The translations under genes and the position numbers were made by a program. This document shows, in pieces, positions 1 to 8,282 of a stretch of DNA of 64,000 nucleotides. The notes beneath the pieces are model-generated. The model was not told the origin of the DNA. It made no database searches and was given only the letters and a program-made list of their open reading frames with translations. This DNA is from Streptomyces jeddahensis (GTDB taxonomy: Bacteria; Actinomycetota; Actinomycetes; Streptomycetales; Streptomycetaceae). The DNA lies in assembly GCF_001642995.1 (NCBI RefSeq), contig NZ_LOHS01000043.1:1-64000 (forward strand). Direction: 5' to 3'. Within the stretch, counting starts at the first letter, position 1. Each line of letters begins with the position of its first letter.

Positions 1-114
1 CGGACGGCGAGTGGCCGGGACCAACGGGGACCGTCGGCGAGCGCTCTGGGAACGCGCAGGTCAGCGTCTTGCCACGTCAGCTCGGATCCGGTTACGCGAT
101 CCACCAAACTGGGG

Positions 115-546
115 CTACCGCCACCAGTCGCCATCGGCGGGGAGGGAACGGTGCAGGTAGTCCTTCAGCTCCCGTGCAGCCCACAGCCGACTGTCGTTCT
201 CGTGGTCCCAGACGAAGATGTCCGGTCGCTCGGGCGTTAGCACGAAGGCGAATTGGTCGCCCCCGCTGTTGTCGCCGAAGAACAGCAGTGGATCGAAGGG
301 CATGTACAGGCCCGGGAACGTATCGGGGGACCAGAACAGCAGGTTCTTCTCCACAATCCGATCCAGCGACCACACCGCGTCAGTCCCGTACTCATCGACT
401 ATCCCGTCGGTCTCCATCAGTAGAGCAGTCAGCTGCGACGGCAAGCGCCGGCCAAGGCGCCGCTCCGCTTCGGCCAGAGCGGTTGCGTCAACGGGTGCCC
501 TGAACTCGACCTTGGCCGAGGCTTCGGCAGCGGTCTCTATCCACAT
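115..546 (-). CDS. SMI1/KNR4 (SUKH) family protein
   Basis: The 143-residue product has the SUKH layout: an amphipathic start (AEAERRLGRRLP, about 24-36), a hydrophobic helix ending in TDGI, and the glycine/acidic stretch FFGDNSGGDQF (89-99) followed by a strand and VWDHENDS (112-119). SUKH proteins are often immunity proteins for polymorphic nuclease toxins, but no toxin lies beside this one, so it is an orphan. It is soluble with no signal peptide. The family call is from motif recall; the partner is unknown. Confidence 0.8.
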   Translation of the reverse strand: MWIETAAEASAKVEFRAPVDATALAEAERRLGRRLPSQLTALLMETDGIVDEYGTDAVWSLDRIVEKNLLFWSPDTFPGLYMPFDPLLFFGDNSGGDQFAFVLTPERPDIFVWDHENDSRLWAARELKDYLHRSLPADGDWWR

Positions 547-874
547 GAGCGCAGCCTAGGCGGAAGAGCTGCCCGCCCCGACGGCAGGCGCTGTACAGCA
601 GCGGGGTACCGCAACCCCAGCAACCACCCCTGTCCCTACCGCCCTTTCAGGGCCTTGTGGTGGCCGGTATGACCGTCGCTGACCGACCCGGCTAGAGCTA
701 CGGATCAGAAGGCCTCTGACATCCGCGGCTGACATCAACGACGCCGGACAAGGGCAGACACGAGCACCCCAGTCCAGTCGCCACGACGACAGACAACGGC
801 GCCAGGGCCACCCCTCGATCGAACTCCTAAAGCGGTTGTCGCCAGCCCGCCCCGTCGGTGACCGGCCGGTGCGC
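547..874. other. Intergenic gap without a convincing gene
   Basis: These 328 bases lie between the SUKH gene and the next leftward gene. Short frames here lack a ribosome binding site and recognisable protein sequence. No strong hairpin or repeat was seen. Confidence 0.6.
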
Positions 875-1531
875 CTACTCGAAAGTGGGAGCGATTGCCA
901 TCAACATGCTGCTGTTTGAGCCCTTGTCGGCGGCGGCTGTGGTGGGGTCGATGCTGGATTCCTCTGCGACCGTCGTCGCCCAGCAATCCCCCCAGGTCGC
1001 CGCCCAGTCGCCGGCCAGGTCGCTGTCGGGGTCGAGATCCTCGGGCTGGCCCGTGATGCCGTAGGCGTCGAGGAGTCGTCGCTCGACACCGAACGGTTCG
1101 CCCAAGGCGAGCTTCGGGTACTCACTGATCCAACGCCTAAGAATCCGTCCGCGCTCGGCGATCAGCCACGCCTCCCCGTCGTTCTGCTCGCTGTGGAAGA
1201 AGAGTTGAGCTTTGCCGAAGTGCGCGCTCAACTCTCGGCACAGGTCAGTGACGGGCGCTGTCTGCTGCGGGTAGGGCAGGCCGAAGTACGGTCCGACCAC
1301 CAGGGTCCATCCCTGCATGGGTGGAGTAACGACGACCGTGGAGAACGGCTCCTCCTCGTCGTGCGCCACCTCGTCGATGAGTTCCACGCCGTCGACCCAG
1401 GTGGTCTCCCGTACATCAGTCAGGCCAAGGGCCTTCACCACCTCTGCCTGATCGACGGTCTCGACCGCGAGCCATGAGAGCCAGCAGGCGCGTATGAGTG
1501 GTGCGGAATCGGATGTCCCCATGGCCTGCAT
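875..1531 (-). CDS. Conserved-looking hypothetical protein
   Basis: I do not recognise this 218-residue protein. It is acidic and probably soluble, with an aromatic core (TPPMQGWTLVVGPYFGLP near 90-108) and a C-terminal acidic segment (EDLDPDSDLAGDWAATWGD). The start is uncertain: ATG at 1531 or ATG at 1522 in the same frame. It lies between the SUKH gene and an integrase remnant on the same strand, so it may be cargo of a former integrative element. Function unknown. Confidence 0.6.
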   Translation of the reverse strand: MQAMGTSDSAPLIRACWLSWLAVETVDQAEVVKALGLTDVRETTWVDGVELIDEVAHDEEEPFSTVVVTPPMQGWTLVVGPYFGLPYPQQTAPVTDLCRELSAHFGKAQLFFHSEQNDGEAWLIAERGRILRRWISEYPKLALGEPFGVERRLLDAYGITGQPEDLDPDSDLAGDWAATWGDCWATTVAEESSIDPTTAAADKGSNSSMLMAIAPTFE

Positions 1532-1685
1532 CGTAGGGCCGTACGAGTATGACTCGTGCTTCCACAGCGGCCGTCGAGGCACCGGACGGACGTGCCAGAT
1601 GCGTGCCAGATCTCGCGGAGAACCACAGGGAGCACGGGGGAACAAGTCGGCAACCGCTCGGACGCCGTACACGTTCCGCCGCAGG

Positions 1686-2420
1686 TCAGAACAAGTTCTT
1701 CGCACGTTCGGCGAGCACCAGGTCCTCGAGCCCGGCGGCGACTTCTCGTTGCCGGTCCTCACCGGAGTGCTGATAGATGAGCGCCGCCTTCTCGGAGGAC
1801 TGGCCGGCGCGCACCATCGTGTCCCGGAGGGTGGCGCCCGAGCGCGTCGACAGGGTGTGTCCGGTGTGACGAAGGTCGTAGAAGCGGAAGCCGTCCGGGA
1901 GCCCCGCAGCCGCGCGAGCGCGACGCCACTTCCGCCCGAACGAGGTGCGCCGGAATGCCGCGCCCTTCTCGCCCACGAAGACCAGCCCATCGGGGCCCTT
2001 CTCGGCGAACCAGTCGAGATGCCGCTTCACCTCCTTCTGAAGGAAGGCCGGGAGGACTCCGACACGGGCGCCCGCGTCGGACTTCGTCGGGCCGGGAGCC
2101 CGCTTGCCATTGGTCCGCTCAGGCTCGGCGACACGCACATGGATCACGAGATTGTCGATGTCCACATCCCGGCGACGGAGACCGGCCAGCTCTTCGGGCC
2201 GCATCGGACCGTAAGCGCCGAGGTAGACCATGAGGCGCCAGCGGATACCGATCGCGTCGGCGAGGGCGTCGACCTGGGCGACCGTCGCGATGCGCCGTTC
2301 TGCCGCCGACTCCTTGCCCGCCCCCTTGATCCGGCACGGGTTGCGGGTGATCAGGTCGTCATCGACGGCCGTCTCAAACACCTGTCGTCGCTCCGCCGAC
2401 CTCTCGTTGAAGCGGGGCGA
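1686..2420 (-). pseudogene. 5'-truncated tyrosine recombinase (phage/AICE-type integrase)
   Basis: About 240 codons of the catalytic domain remain. They begin at a family-typical helix (VFETAVDDDLITRNPC) and contain the first catalytic Arg (GPMRPEEL), the second Arg box (FYDLRHTGHT, with Tyr where many relatives have His) and the terminal Tyr (ALIYQHS). The N-terminal arm-binding and core-binding domains are missing; sequence upstream of about 2420 no longer resembles an integrase and leads into the promoter of the YCII gene on the other strand. A second, shorter copy of part of this gene lies at 23600-23719. The gene cannot encode a full recombinase. Confidence 0.8.
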
Positions 2421-2509
2421 GACGACCGATGAGAAGCTGACACGCAGTCCGTCTGAATGGGAGCAGCGACGAGGCGGCCAGGTGGTCGCTGAACAAGGAG
2501 GCGAACACG

Positions 2510-2848
2510 ATGGCGCGGTACCTGATCTCCTTCGACGACGGATCGATGAACTTCCCCGAGGAGGACCTCCCGGCGGTCGGCGAGGCATCCCACCGGGTGG
2601 TCCAGGAGGCCAAGGACGCAGGTGTCTGGATCTTCGGCGCCGGAGTGGACCGTCAGCAGGCGAGCATCGTGGCCACCGATGGCACGGTCACCGACGGACC
2701 GTTCCCCGAGACCAAGGCGGTCGTCGGCGGCTTCTCGATCATCGAGGTCCCGTCGCGCGAGGACGCACTGATGTGGGCTGCGAAGATCGCCGAGGCGTGC
2801 CGGTGCGCACAGGAGGTGCGCGAGATCATGTACGACCCGGAGAGCTGA
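2510..2848 (+). CDS. YCII-related domain protein
   Basis: This 112-residue protein fits the YCII/DGPF fold: MARYLISFDDG at the start, a central DGPFPETKAVVGGFSIIEV block and the helix EDALMWAAKIAEAC. Relatives are small ferredoxin-like proteins, often near ECF sigma factors; their chemistry is mostly undefined. A strong AAGGAGG lies 8 bases before the ATG. It sits where the 5' part of the integrase should be, so an insertion or deletion joined the two. Confidence 0.85.
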   Translation: MARYLISFDDGSMNFPEEDLPAVGEASHRVVQEAKDAGVWIFGAGVDRQQASIVATDGTVTDGPFPETKAVVGGFSIIEVPSREDALMWAAKIAEACRCAQEVREIMYDPES

Positions 2849-3030
2849 GCCACCGATCCGAGGAGTCCTCAGCCGCGGCGTTGGGGCGATCATCACAGCG
2901 CTGCGATAGCCAGAGCGGCCCCGGGGGTATCCCTGGGGCCGTCTCGGGGCCGCCAAAGGGTGCTCAACGACGACCAACGCTGACAACCAGCGGCAGCTAA
3001 GCCGCAGGTCACAGCGTTGATCGATTACAT

Positions 3031-3053
3031 GGCCGCAGGTCAGAGACCCGGCC
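3031..3053. other. Hairpin sharing its core with the tRNA-Gly terminator
   Basis: GGCC...AGGTCAGAGACC...GGCC can fold into a short hairpin. Its 13-base core CAGGTCAGAGACC is identical to the core of the terminator at 7285-7311. Together with the tRNA half at 3223-3279 it may be a remnant of an attachment region. Confidence 0.4.
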
Positions 3054-3222
3054 CTTCACTTCTTCGGCTACTGGTGGACGTGGCCCGCCCGTCGACACAA
3101 GTGCCGTGCCCCATCCGTGCCCGATCCTGCGGGGAACGTCGGGGAACCACGGTGACGAGCGGGCACCCCGCAGTACAACGGCCCTCGACCATTCTCACCT
3201 GGTCAGGGGCCGTTCACGTACG

Positions 3223-3279
3223 CGGTGGTTGTGGGATTTGAACCCACGGTGGCTTGCGCCACGACGGTTTTCAAACCAC
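3223..3279 (-). other. 3' half of a tRNA-Ser(UGA) gene; candidate attachment-site scar
   Basis: Read on the minus strand, the sequence gives the end of an anticodon arm (TTGAAAACC), a long class II variable arm (CGTGGCGCAAGCCACC), a perfect T arm (GTGGGTTCAAATCCCAC), the 3' acceptor strand AACCACC and discriminator G. The matching 5' half (acceptor, D arm) is not found in the sequence beyond 3280. A tRNA 3' half alone is the usual duplicate left by tyrosine integrases at tRNA genes. The remainder of the 2849-3373 gap holds no gene that I can support. Confidence 0.75.
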
Positions 3280-3373
3280 ACCACCCATCAATCAGCGGTC
3301 AGGGCGTTCCTGACCTGCACAATTCAGGGCCAATATCCCCCAGAGGAGGCCGTCTTGGCCGGAGGTTGGCCGC

Positions 3374-3706
3374 ATGCACTACCGGCGCACTGACCGCGGC
3401 GGCCGCTCCTTCGACCGCCGCGACGACCGTGGCGGCTTCCACCAGGACCGTGACCGTGGCGGTTTCCAGCGCGACCTTGACCGGGAGCGTGGCGGTTTCT
3501 GCCGCGACAGCAACCGTGACGGTTCCCGTCGCGACGACCGCGCCGGCCACCACGACCGCCCGTACGGCCGCCGCGACGACACGCCGCGCTGGAAGCGCAA
3601 CGGCTCACCCGGTCTGCGCGGGCTGACGCCAGATCCGGAAGGACCCAGACCCGGAAAGCCGCACACCCGGGAGGGCCCTTCCGGGTTTCCCTTTCCTCCG
3701 CCATGA
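3374..3706 (+). CDS. Arg/Gly/Asp-rich low-complexity small protein
   Basis: The frame encodes 110 residues with degenerate DRGGF(x)nRD repeats over the first 70. GGAGG lies 8 bases before the ATG. RGG-type tails bind RNA in DEAD-box helicases and other RNA proteins, and this could be a stand-alone tail or a fragment of such a gene. An imperfect hairpin (ACCCGGGAG/CTTCCGGGT, 3669-3690) lies inside the 3' end, so the true gene may be a broken one. No folded domain is visible. Confidence 0.45.
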   Translation: MHYRRTDRGGRSFDRRDDRGGFHQDRDRGGFQRDLDRERGGFCRDSNRDGSRRDDRAGHHDRPYGRRDDTPRWKRNGSPGLRGLTPDPEGPRPGKPHTREGPSGFPFPPP

Positions 3707-3869
3707 GTGATTCGTGAACACATTCGAATTCTGTGTATGTCCTGTGTTAGCTTTCGGCGCCTGCTGGAGGCCTGCTCCGCATCGCGCCACGTCGGTGTGC
3801 ACCACTTGCGCGTGTCCGTGTGTGTCCGCGTTGAGCTGCCTCCTCATCAACAGCCAGTTGGAGGTATGC

Positions 3870-6800
3870 GTGACAGGACGACACTCGCCTGCCCGCAGAC
3901 GCACGCTCATACGCACGGGCATCGCCACTGCCGCCGCGCTCGCGGTCGCCGGCGGTGCCATCCCGTTTCTGCTGCAGGGAGCCCAAGCCGATCCCACGCC
4001 CCTCACGATTCCGGTCCCCGATCGGTTCGCACCGCTGAAGAACACCGTGCATGATGCGGGCGCCTCGGGCTTCCTCACCAGGGAGGAGCAGGAGGGCGAC
4101 GCGTACAACACCGGCTTCGGCCCCATGAGCGGCTACCGGTGGATCCCGCAGAGCGGCGAACCGCAGGCCGTCGGCTCCGACCCCGCCGATTCCGGTGTGC
4201 GAGTGGACGGATCGGCCTCCGATGTCGTCGCCCTGTACACGAAGGCGTCCCGCACGGTCGAGCTGAAGGACCTGAAGGCGGGTACGTCGACGACGTTCAC
4301 GCTGCCCGACGGGCACATCTACCTCGGTGCCACGGGCGGCGCCGTCCTCACCGCCACCTCGAAGGACACCGGCGACATCGAGGCGCTGCACGTGCTGCGC
4401 AAGCCGGACGGCGGCGAGCTCACGGACACCACAGTGACCGGTGCCGTGCCCGCGTCCGCGTGGGCGGTCGGCGCCGACGGGCACACCATCGCCCTGCGCA
4501 CCCCCGTCACCGGTGGCCAGCAGATCACGCTCGTCGACCTGGAGGCCGGGCGCGCGGCCCTGGCCTTCCCGGCCGCGTGGGCGAGCGCGCAGCTGCAAGT
4601 CGTGCTCTCCGACAAGTACGTGGGCTGGTACGACAGCGAGAACGGCGACGACAAGGTGCATCTGCTGCGCCGGGACACGCTCGACGGCGCCGAGACGACG
4701 GTCGCCGTGGCGGGCAGCAGCGAGTACCCGGCCAACGTGGCGGTGCTCGGCGACTACGTCCTCGCCACCACCGGCTATTCGCCGCAGCAACCCTCCGACG
4801 AGTACCAGCTGCGCCGGGGCGGGGAGCTGCGGGCGCTGCCCATCGGCGGCGGCGACGCCAAGACCCTGCTGCCGCACGCGGCCCTGTCCATGGCGGCCGC
4901 GCCCGACGGCGGCGTCCTGGTGACGGGCGGCGCGGACGCGGGCCACTGGGCGGTACGCAAGGCCACGGTCGACGCCGACGGCCTGATCGGCCTCAGCACG
5001 CTGCGCGAGCTGCCCGCACGCGCCGGCCAGCTACGTGAACTCGCGCTGTCCGCCGGAGTGCTGGCGACGACCGAGTGGGACACCAACTCCTACCCCTCGG
5101 TCTTCAAGCGCACCCTCGACCTCGGCGACAGCCCGTCCGCGGGCGACCGCTCGGTGCTCCAGGAGCCCGCGGCGACGGACAACGCGAGCGACGTACGCCG
5201 ATACGCGGGCACCCTCCCCGTGGGTACCGGCGACGGCCGCTTCGCGTACAAGGACACCTACGCGTACAGCACCTCGAAGACACACCTCGAGGTGCGCTCC
5301 TCGGCGCAGGACTCGCTGTCCCTGCCGCTGCCCACGACCGACGCGGGCGGCCTTCCCACGACATACGGCAGCAAGGTGCTCTCCGCGTCCGGCCGCTATG
5401 TCGTCTTCGGGCAGGGCACCGGCCCCAACGACCACCAGTACGTGGCGGACATGGCGGCGGCCGGCGGGCCGAAGATCATCTCCGAGCGGGTGGGCGGCGG
5501 AAGCGCCGTGTGGGGCACCAGGCTGTGGACGGTGGGCGACACCGACGGCACCATCAAGGCCGTCGACCTCAAGTCCAAGGAGACCGCCGACACCATCGAC
5601 ATCGGCTGCACGCCGACCCGGCTCCAGGCCGTGGGCCGCTGGGTCGCCTGGGACTGCGCCTCCGGCTCCGGGCTCTACGACCGTACGACGAAGCAGAAGG
5701 CCGGCCTTCCGGCCGCGGGTGAGCTGGGCGACGGTTATCTGCTCAGCCTCGACAAGGACGCCGGGAAGGTCCGCCTGACCGACTTCCACACCGGCACCGT
5801 CGGTGACACCCGCGACCTGGCCGATCTGCCCGGTGCCACTGGGAAGATCACGGCCGACCGGTTCGGCGGCGGCGTCGCCTGGCTGGACACGGCCACGGGC
5901 GTCGTGCACGCCCAGTCCACCGGTCTGCCCACGTCCCCGCTCGCCAGGATCGAGGCGCACCCCGACACGTCCGTCAACCTGAAGTCCACGACGGACGCCC
6001 GCTGGGACGGCTCCTGGCAACTGTCCAAGCCCGCGGCATCCGGCGCACAGGTCGTGATCAAGGACAGGGCGGGCCGTACCGTGCGGACGCTCAACGCCAC
6101 CACACGCGGCGCCGCGCTGACTGCCGCCTGGGACGGCAAGGTCTCCGACACCAGGTACGCGACCGACGGGACGTACACCTGGACGCTGACCGCGGCGCCG
6201 AAGGACGGCCAGGGCGCGGCCCTGCAGCTCATCGGAAGCATCACGCTGACCGGCGGCGCACGCGGCCACCACGACCTCAACGGCGGCGCGGGCGACCTGA
6301 TGACGCTCAGCTCCTCCGGCTACCTCACCACCCACTACGGCGACGGCAAGGGCGCCTTCGGCAGCAAGGCGTCCGGCTCCGGCTGGCCGGCGGGCACCTA
6401 CGCCGTGCCCTTCGGGGACCTGACCGGGGACCGCTGCAACGACCTCCTGGTCCGCATGCCCGACGGCATCCTGCGCCGCTACACGGGCAAGTGCGCGGGC
6501 GGCGGCTACAGCCCCAGCGGCAGCTACAAGGCACTGGGCACCGGCTGGCAGCAGTACAACGTGCTGACCGCGCCCGGCGACATCACCGGCGACGGCCGTA
6601 CGGACCTGATCGCGCGACAGGCCTCCACGGGCGACATCTACCTGTACGCCGACAACGGCTCCGGCGGCTTCAAGAGCCGGGTGAAGATCCGCTCGGCGTG
6701 GACCACGTACACGCACATCACCGGCGTCGGCGACCTCAACGGTGACGGCTTCGGCGACCTGCTCGCCCGCCACAGCGACGGCACGCTCTTCCGCTACGAC

Positions 6801-7028
6801 GGCACGGGCGCGGGTCAGTTCAAGGACCGGGTCATCGTCTTCACGTCCTGGGGCAAGACGTACAACGCGATGGTGGGCGTCGGGGACATCACCGGTGACG
6901 GCAAGGGTGACCTGGTCGTCCGCGACACCTCCGGGAACCTCTACCGCAACGACGGCAAGGGGAACGGATCATTCACCTCGCGCACGCAGATCGCCACGGG
7001 TTGGCAGGTCTACAAGGGCCTGTTCTAG
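3870..7028 (+). CDS. Secreted FG-GAP/VCBS repeat protein with FlgD-like Ig domain
   Basis: The GTG at 3870 is chosen because GGAGG lies just upstream and it gives a clean signal peptide (RRRTLIRTG, then an Ala-rich core ending AQADP). The 1052-residue product has a large beta-rich, probably propeller-like region (about 50-690), a FlgD-like Ig module (about 705-795, AGRTVRTLNATTR...YTWTLTA) and C-terminal FG-GAP/VCBS repeats (about 800-1052) with calcium-binding-type loops such as DLTGDGRTDL, DLNGDGFGDL and DITGDGKGDL. It is an extracellular protein; similar architectures occur in Streptomyces surface and enzyme-accessory proteins. No catalytic motif was seen. It is monocistronic and followed by a strong terminator. 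Confidence 0.9.
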   Translation: MTGRHSPARRRTLIRTGIATAAALAVAGGAIPFLLQGAQADPTPLTIPVPDRFAPLKNTVHDAGASGFLTREEQEGDAYNTGFGPMSGYRWIPQSGEPQAVGSDPADSGVRVDGSASDVVALYTKASRTVELKDLKAGTSTTFTLPDGHIYLGATGGAVLTATSKDTGDIEALHVLRKPDGGELTDTTVTGAVPASAWAVGADGHTIALRTPVTGGQQITLVDLEAGRAALAFPAAWASAQLQVVLSDKYVGWYDSENGDDKVHLLRRDTLDGAETTVAVAGSSEYPANVAVLGDYVLATTGYSPQQPSDEYQLRRGGELRALPIGGGDAKTLLPHAALSMAAAPDGGVLVTGGADAGHWAVRKATVDADGLIGLSTLRELPARAGQLRELALSAGVLATTEWDTNSYPSVFKRTLDLGDSPSAGDRSVLQEPAATDNASDVRRYAGTLPVGTGDGRFAYKDTYAYSTSKTHLEVRSSAQDSLSLPLPTTDAGGLPTTYGSKVLSASGRYVVFGQGTGPNDHQYVADMAAAGGPKIISERVGGGSAVWGTRLWTVGDTDGTIKAVDLKSKETADTIDIGCTPTRLQAVGRWVAWDCASGSGLYDRTTKQKAGLPAAGELGDGYLLSLDKDAGKVRLTDFHTGTVGDTRDLADLPGATGKITADRFGGGVAWLDTATGVVHAQSTGLPTSPLARIEAHPDTSVNLKSTTDARWDGSWQLSKPAASGAQVVIKDRAGRTVRTLNATTRGAALTAAWDGKVSDTRYATDGTYTWTLTAAPKDGQGAALQLIGSITLTGGARGHHDLNGGAGDLMTLSSSGYLTTHYGDGKGAFGSKASGSGWPAGTYAVPFGDLTGDRCNDLLVRMPDGILRRYTGKCAGGGYSPSGSYKALGTGWQQYNVLTAPGDITGDGRTDLIARQASTGDIYLYADNGSGGFKSRVKIRSAWTTYTHITGVGDLNGDGFGDLLARHSDGTLFRYDGTGAGQFKDRVIVFTSWGKTYNAMVGVGDITGDGKGDLVVRDTSGNLYRNDGKGNGSFTSRTQIATGWQVYKGLF

Positions 7029-7052
7029 AAGACTGCTGAACGTATCCGTTTC

Positions 7053-7080
7053 TGGCCCCGACTCGGTCGAGTCGGGGCCA
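7053..7080 (+). terminator. Rho-independent-like terminator of the FG-GAP gene
   Basis: A perfect 12-bp stem (TGGCCCCGACTC/GAGTCGGGGCCA) with a GGTC loop lies 24 bases after the stop codon. There is no long T-run, as is usual in Streptomyces. Confidence 0.85.
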
Positions 7081-7225
7081 GCCTTGTAGGCATGCCGGGG
7101 GAATAGGCCGGGGAGACTGTCGGGCCGGATTGAGCGGGGAGCAGCGGGGAATCACGGTGAAAGCGACCGAGCCCGCGCAGTCCGCAGACTGGCCGTTCGC
7201 CGTCAGCACCCGACTCCGCCCCAGA

Positions 7226-7279
7226 ACATCGCAGCTTCCCAAGCTGAGAGCGCGAGTTCGATTCTCGTCACCCGCTCCA
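7226..7279 (+). other. 3' half of tRNA-Gly(CCC); candidate attachment-site scar
   Basis: The sequence matches the anticodon arm (CAGCTTCCCAAGCTG, loop TTCCCAA, anticodon CCC), variable loop, T arm (GCGAGTTCGATTCTCGT) and acceptor end CACCCGCTCCA, with CCA encoded. The 5' acceptor strand (expected to begin GCGGGTG) and D arm are absent; upstream bases are unrelated except for AGAACATC. It cannot form a full tRNA. The sequence GGGGAATCACGGTGA lies 66 bases upstream; a near-identical one lies 68 bases from the tRNA-Ser half. Confidence 0.75.
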
Positions 7280-7284
7280 CGCCA

Positions 7285-7311
7285 AAGGCCCAGGTCAGAG
7301 ACCTGGGCCTT
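7285..7311 (+). terminator. Terminator after the tRNA-Gly fragment
   Basis: An 11-bp stem AAGGCCCAGGT/ACCTGGGCCTT with loop CAGAG is followed by GTTTGTTGT. It would have terminated the original tRNA transcript and may also stop the leftward SDR gene from the other side. Confidence 0.8.
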
Positions 7312-7406
7312 GTTTGTTGTCCCGTCGATTCGAGGGCGGCGTGAGTCGCTGGTGCCATGGCATGTGCGGCAGGCGCGACAGGTGCGGGAAGCTCCGGATC
7401 CGTGCG

Positions 7407-8177
7407 CTACGCGGCGATGACGGCAACCCCTGTCCTGCCCCCGTCGACGTCCACCACGGTCCCGTGCACGAAGGCCGCTTCGTCGCTGGCCAGCCAGACC
7501 ACGGCATACGCGATGGCATCCGGTGTGCCGACAGCACCGGCCGGGGTGCCCTTCATCATGATCTCGCCCGGATGTGGCTCGCCGCCCTCCGGGGCCGGGG
7601 GCAGGACGACGCCCGGCGAGACGGCGTTCACGCGCACGCCCATCGGGCCGAACTCCGCGGCCCACGCACGCGTGAGCGTCTCCATGGCTCCCTTAGTGGA
7701 GCTGTAGAGCGCGCCGAGAGGGACGCCCAGGCGCGCGATCCACGAACCGAGGTTGATGATCACCCCGCCACCGGACTCCGTCATGGTCGGCGCTACGGCA
7801 GCGGTGAGGAAGAACGGGGCCTTCACGTTCACTCCGTAGACCTCGTCGAACGTCTTCTCGTCCGTGGCGGTGGTGGCGGGCGCCGGGTAGATGCCGGCGT
7901 TGTTCACAAGGATGTCGATCCGCCCGCCCAAGGCCTCCCGGGCCCGATCGGCCAGGTCCTGGGAGTTCTCCGCGCTTCCGTCAAGGTCCGCCGCCAGGAA
8001 GTCGGCCCGGCCGCCGGATGCGCGGATCCCTTCGACGACCTGTGCTCCCCGTTCCCGATTGCGCCCGGAGATGATGACGTGAGCCCCTTCGGCGGCGAAC
8101 GCTTCGGCGATCGCCTGCCCGATGTTGCTGGTGGACCCCGTGACCAAGGCCGTCTTGTTCCGCAGTCGTTCGCTCAT
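7407..8177 (-). CDS. SDR-family NAD(P)-dependent oxidoreductase
   Basis: The 256-residue product is a classical short-chain dehydrogenase: nucleotide-binding TGSTSNIG (13-20), NNAG (92-95), catalytic Ser145, Tyr158 and Lys162 (YSSTK). The ATG at 8177 has GGGAGA upstream. It is divergent from a TetR gene at 8283 with a palindrome between them, so it is the likely TetR target. The substrate is unknown. Confidence 0.9.
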   Translation of the reverse strand: MSERLRNKTALVTGSTSNIGQAIAEAFAAEGAHVIISGRNRERGAQVVEGIRASGGRADFLAADLDGSAENSQDLADRAREALGGRIDILVNNAGIYPAPATTATDEKTFDEVYGVNVKAPFFLTAAVAPTMTESGGGVIINLGSWIARLGVPLGALYSSTKGAMETLTRAWAAEFGPMGVRVNAVSPGVVLPPAPEGGEPHPGEIMMKGTPAGAVGTPDAIAYAVVWLASDEAAFVHGTVVDVDGGRTGVAVIAA

Positions 8178-8243
8178 GACGTGTTCTCCCTTGTGCGGCC
8201 GCGTGCGTCTTGCCGTGCGCGGACCACTGTGCGTCGTGGAAAA

Positions 8244-8259
8244 TGGACCAGCAAGTCCA
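8244..8259. promoter_or_regulatory. Candidate TetR operator
   Basis: TGGAC-N6-GTCCA lies between the divergent SDR and TetR genes, 24 bases before the TetR start. Position and symmetry suggest autoregulation plus control of the SDR. It loosely resembles the LmrA/YxaF operator family (AGACC...GGTCT). Confidence 0.6.
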
Positions 8260-8282
8260 GAAATTCGCGATGAGGAGGCCTG

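Noticed and set aside
556..738. 60-codon leftward open frame in the first gap
   Set aside because: No ribosome binding site and an Arg/Ser/Gly-rich shadow-like composition.
3419..3540. CRISPR-like array
   Set aside because: The repeats are degenerate coding repeats (DRGGF units) without spacers of constant size; no cas genes.
3714..3869. Upstream in-frame extension of the FG-GAP protein starting at 3714
   Set aside because: It would add a Cys-rich segment before a perfect signal peptide; GTG 3870 has a good ribosome binding site. A short regulatory leader peptide remains possible but is unsupported.
5031..6773. 580-codon open frame antisense to the FG-GAP protein gene
   Set aside because: No recognisable domains or ribosome binding site; shadow of a real gene.
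7130..7420. Open frame of 96 codons across the tRNA-Gly fragment
   Set aside because: It reads through tRNA and terminator sequence; no coding evidence.
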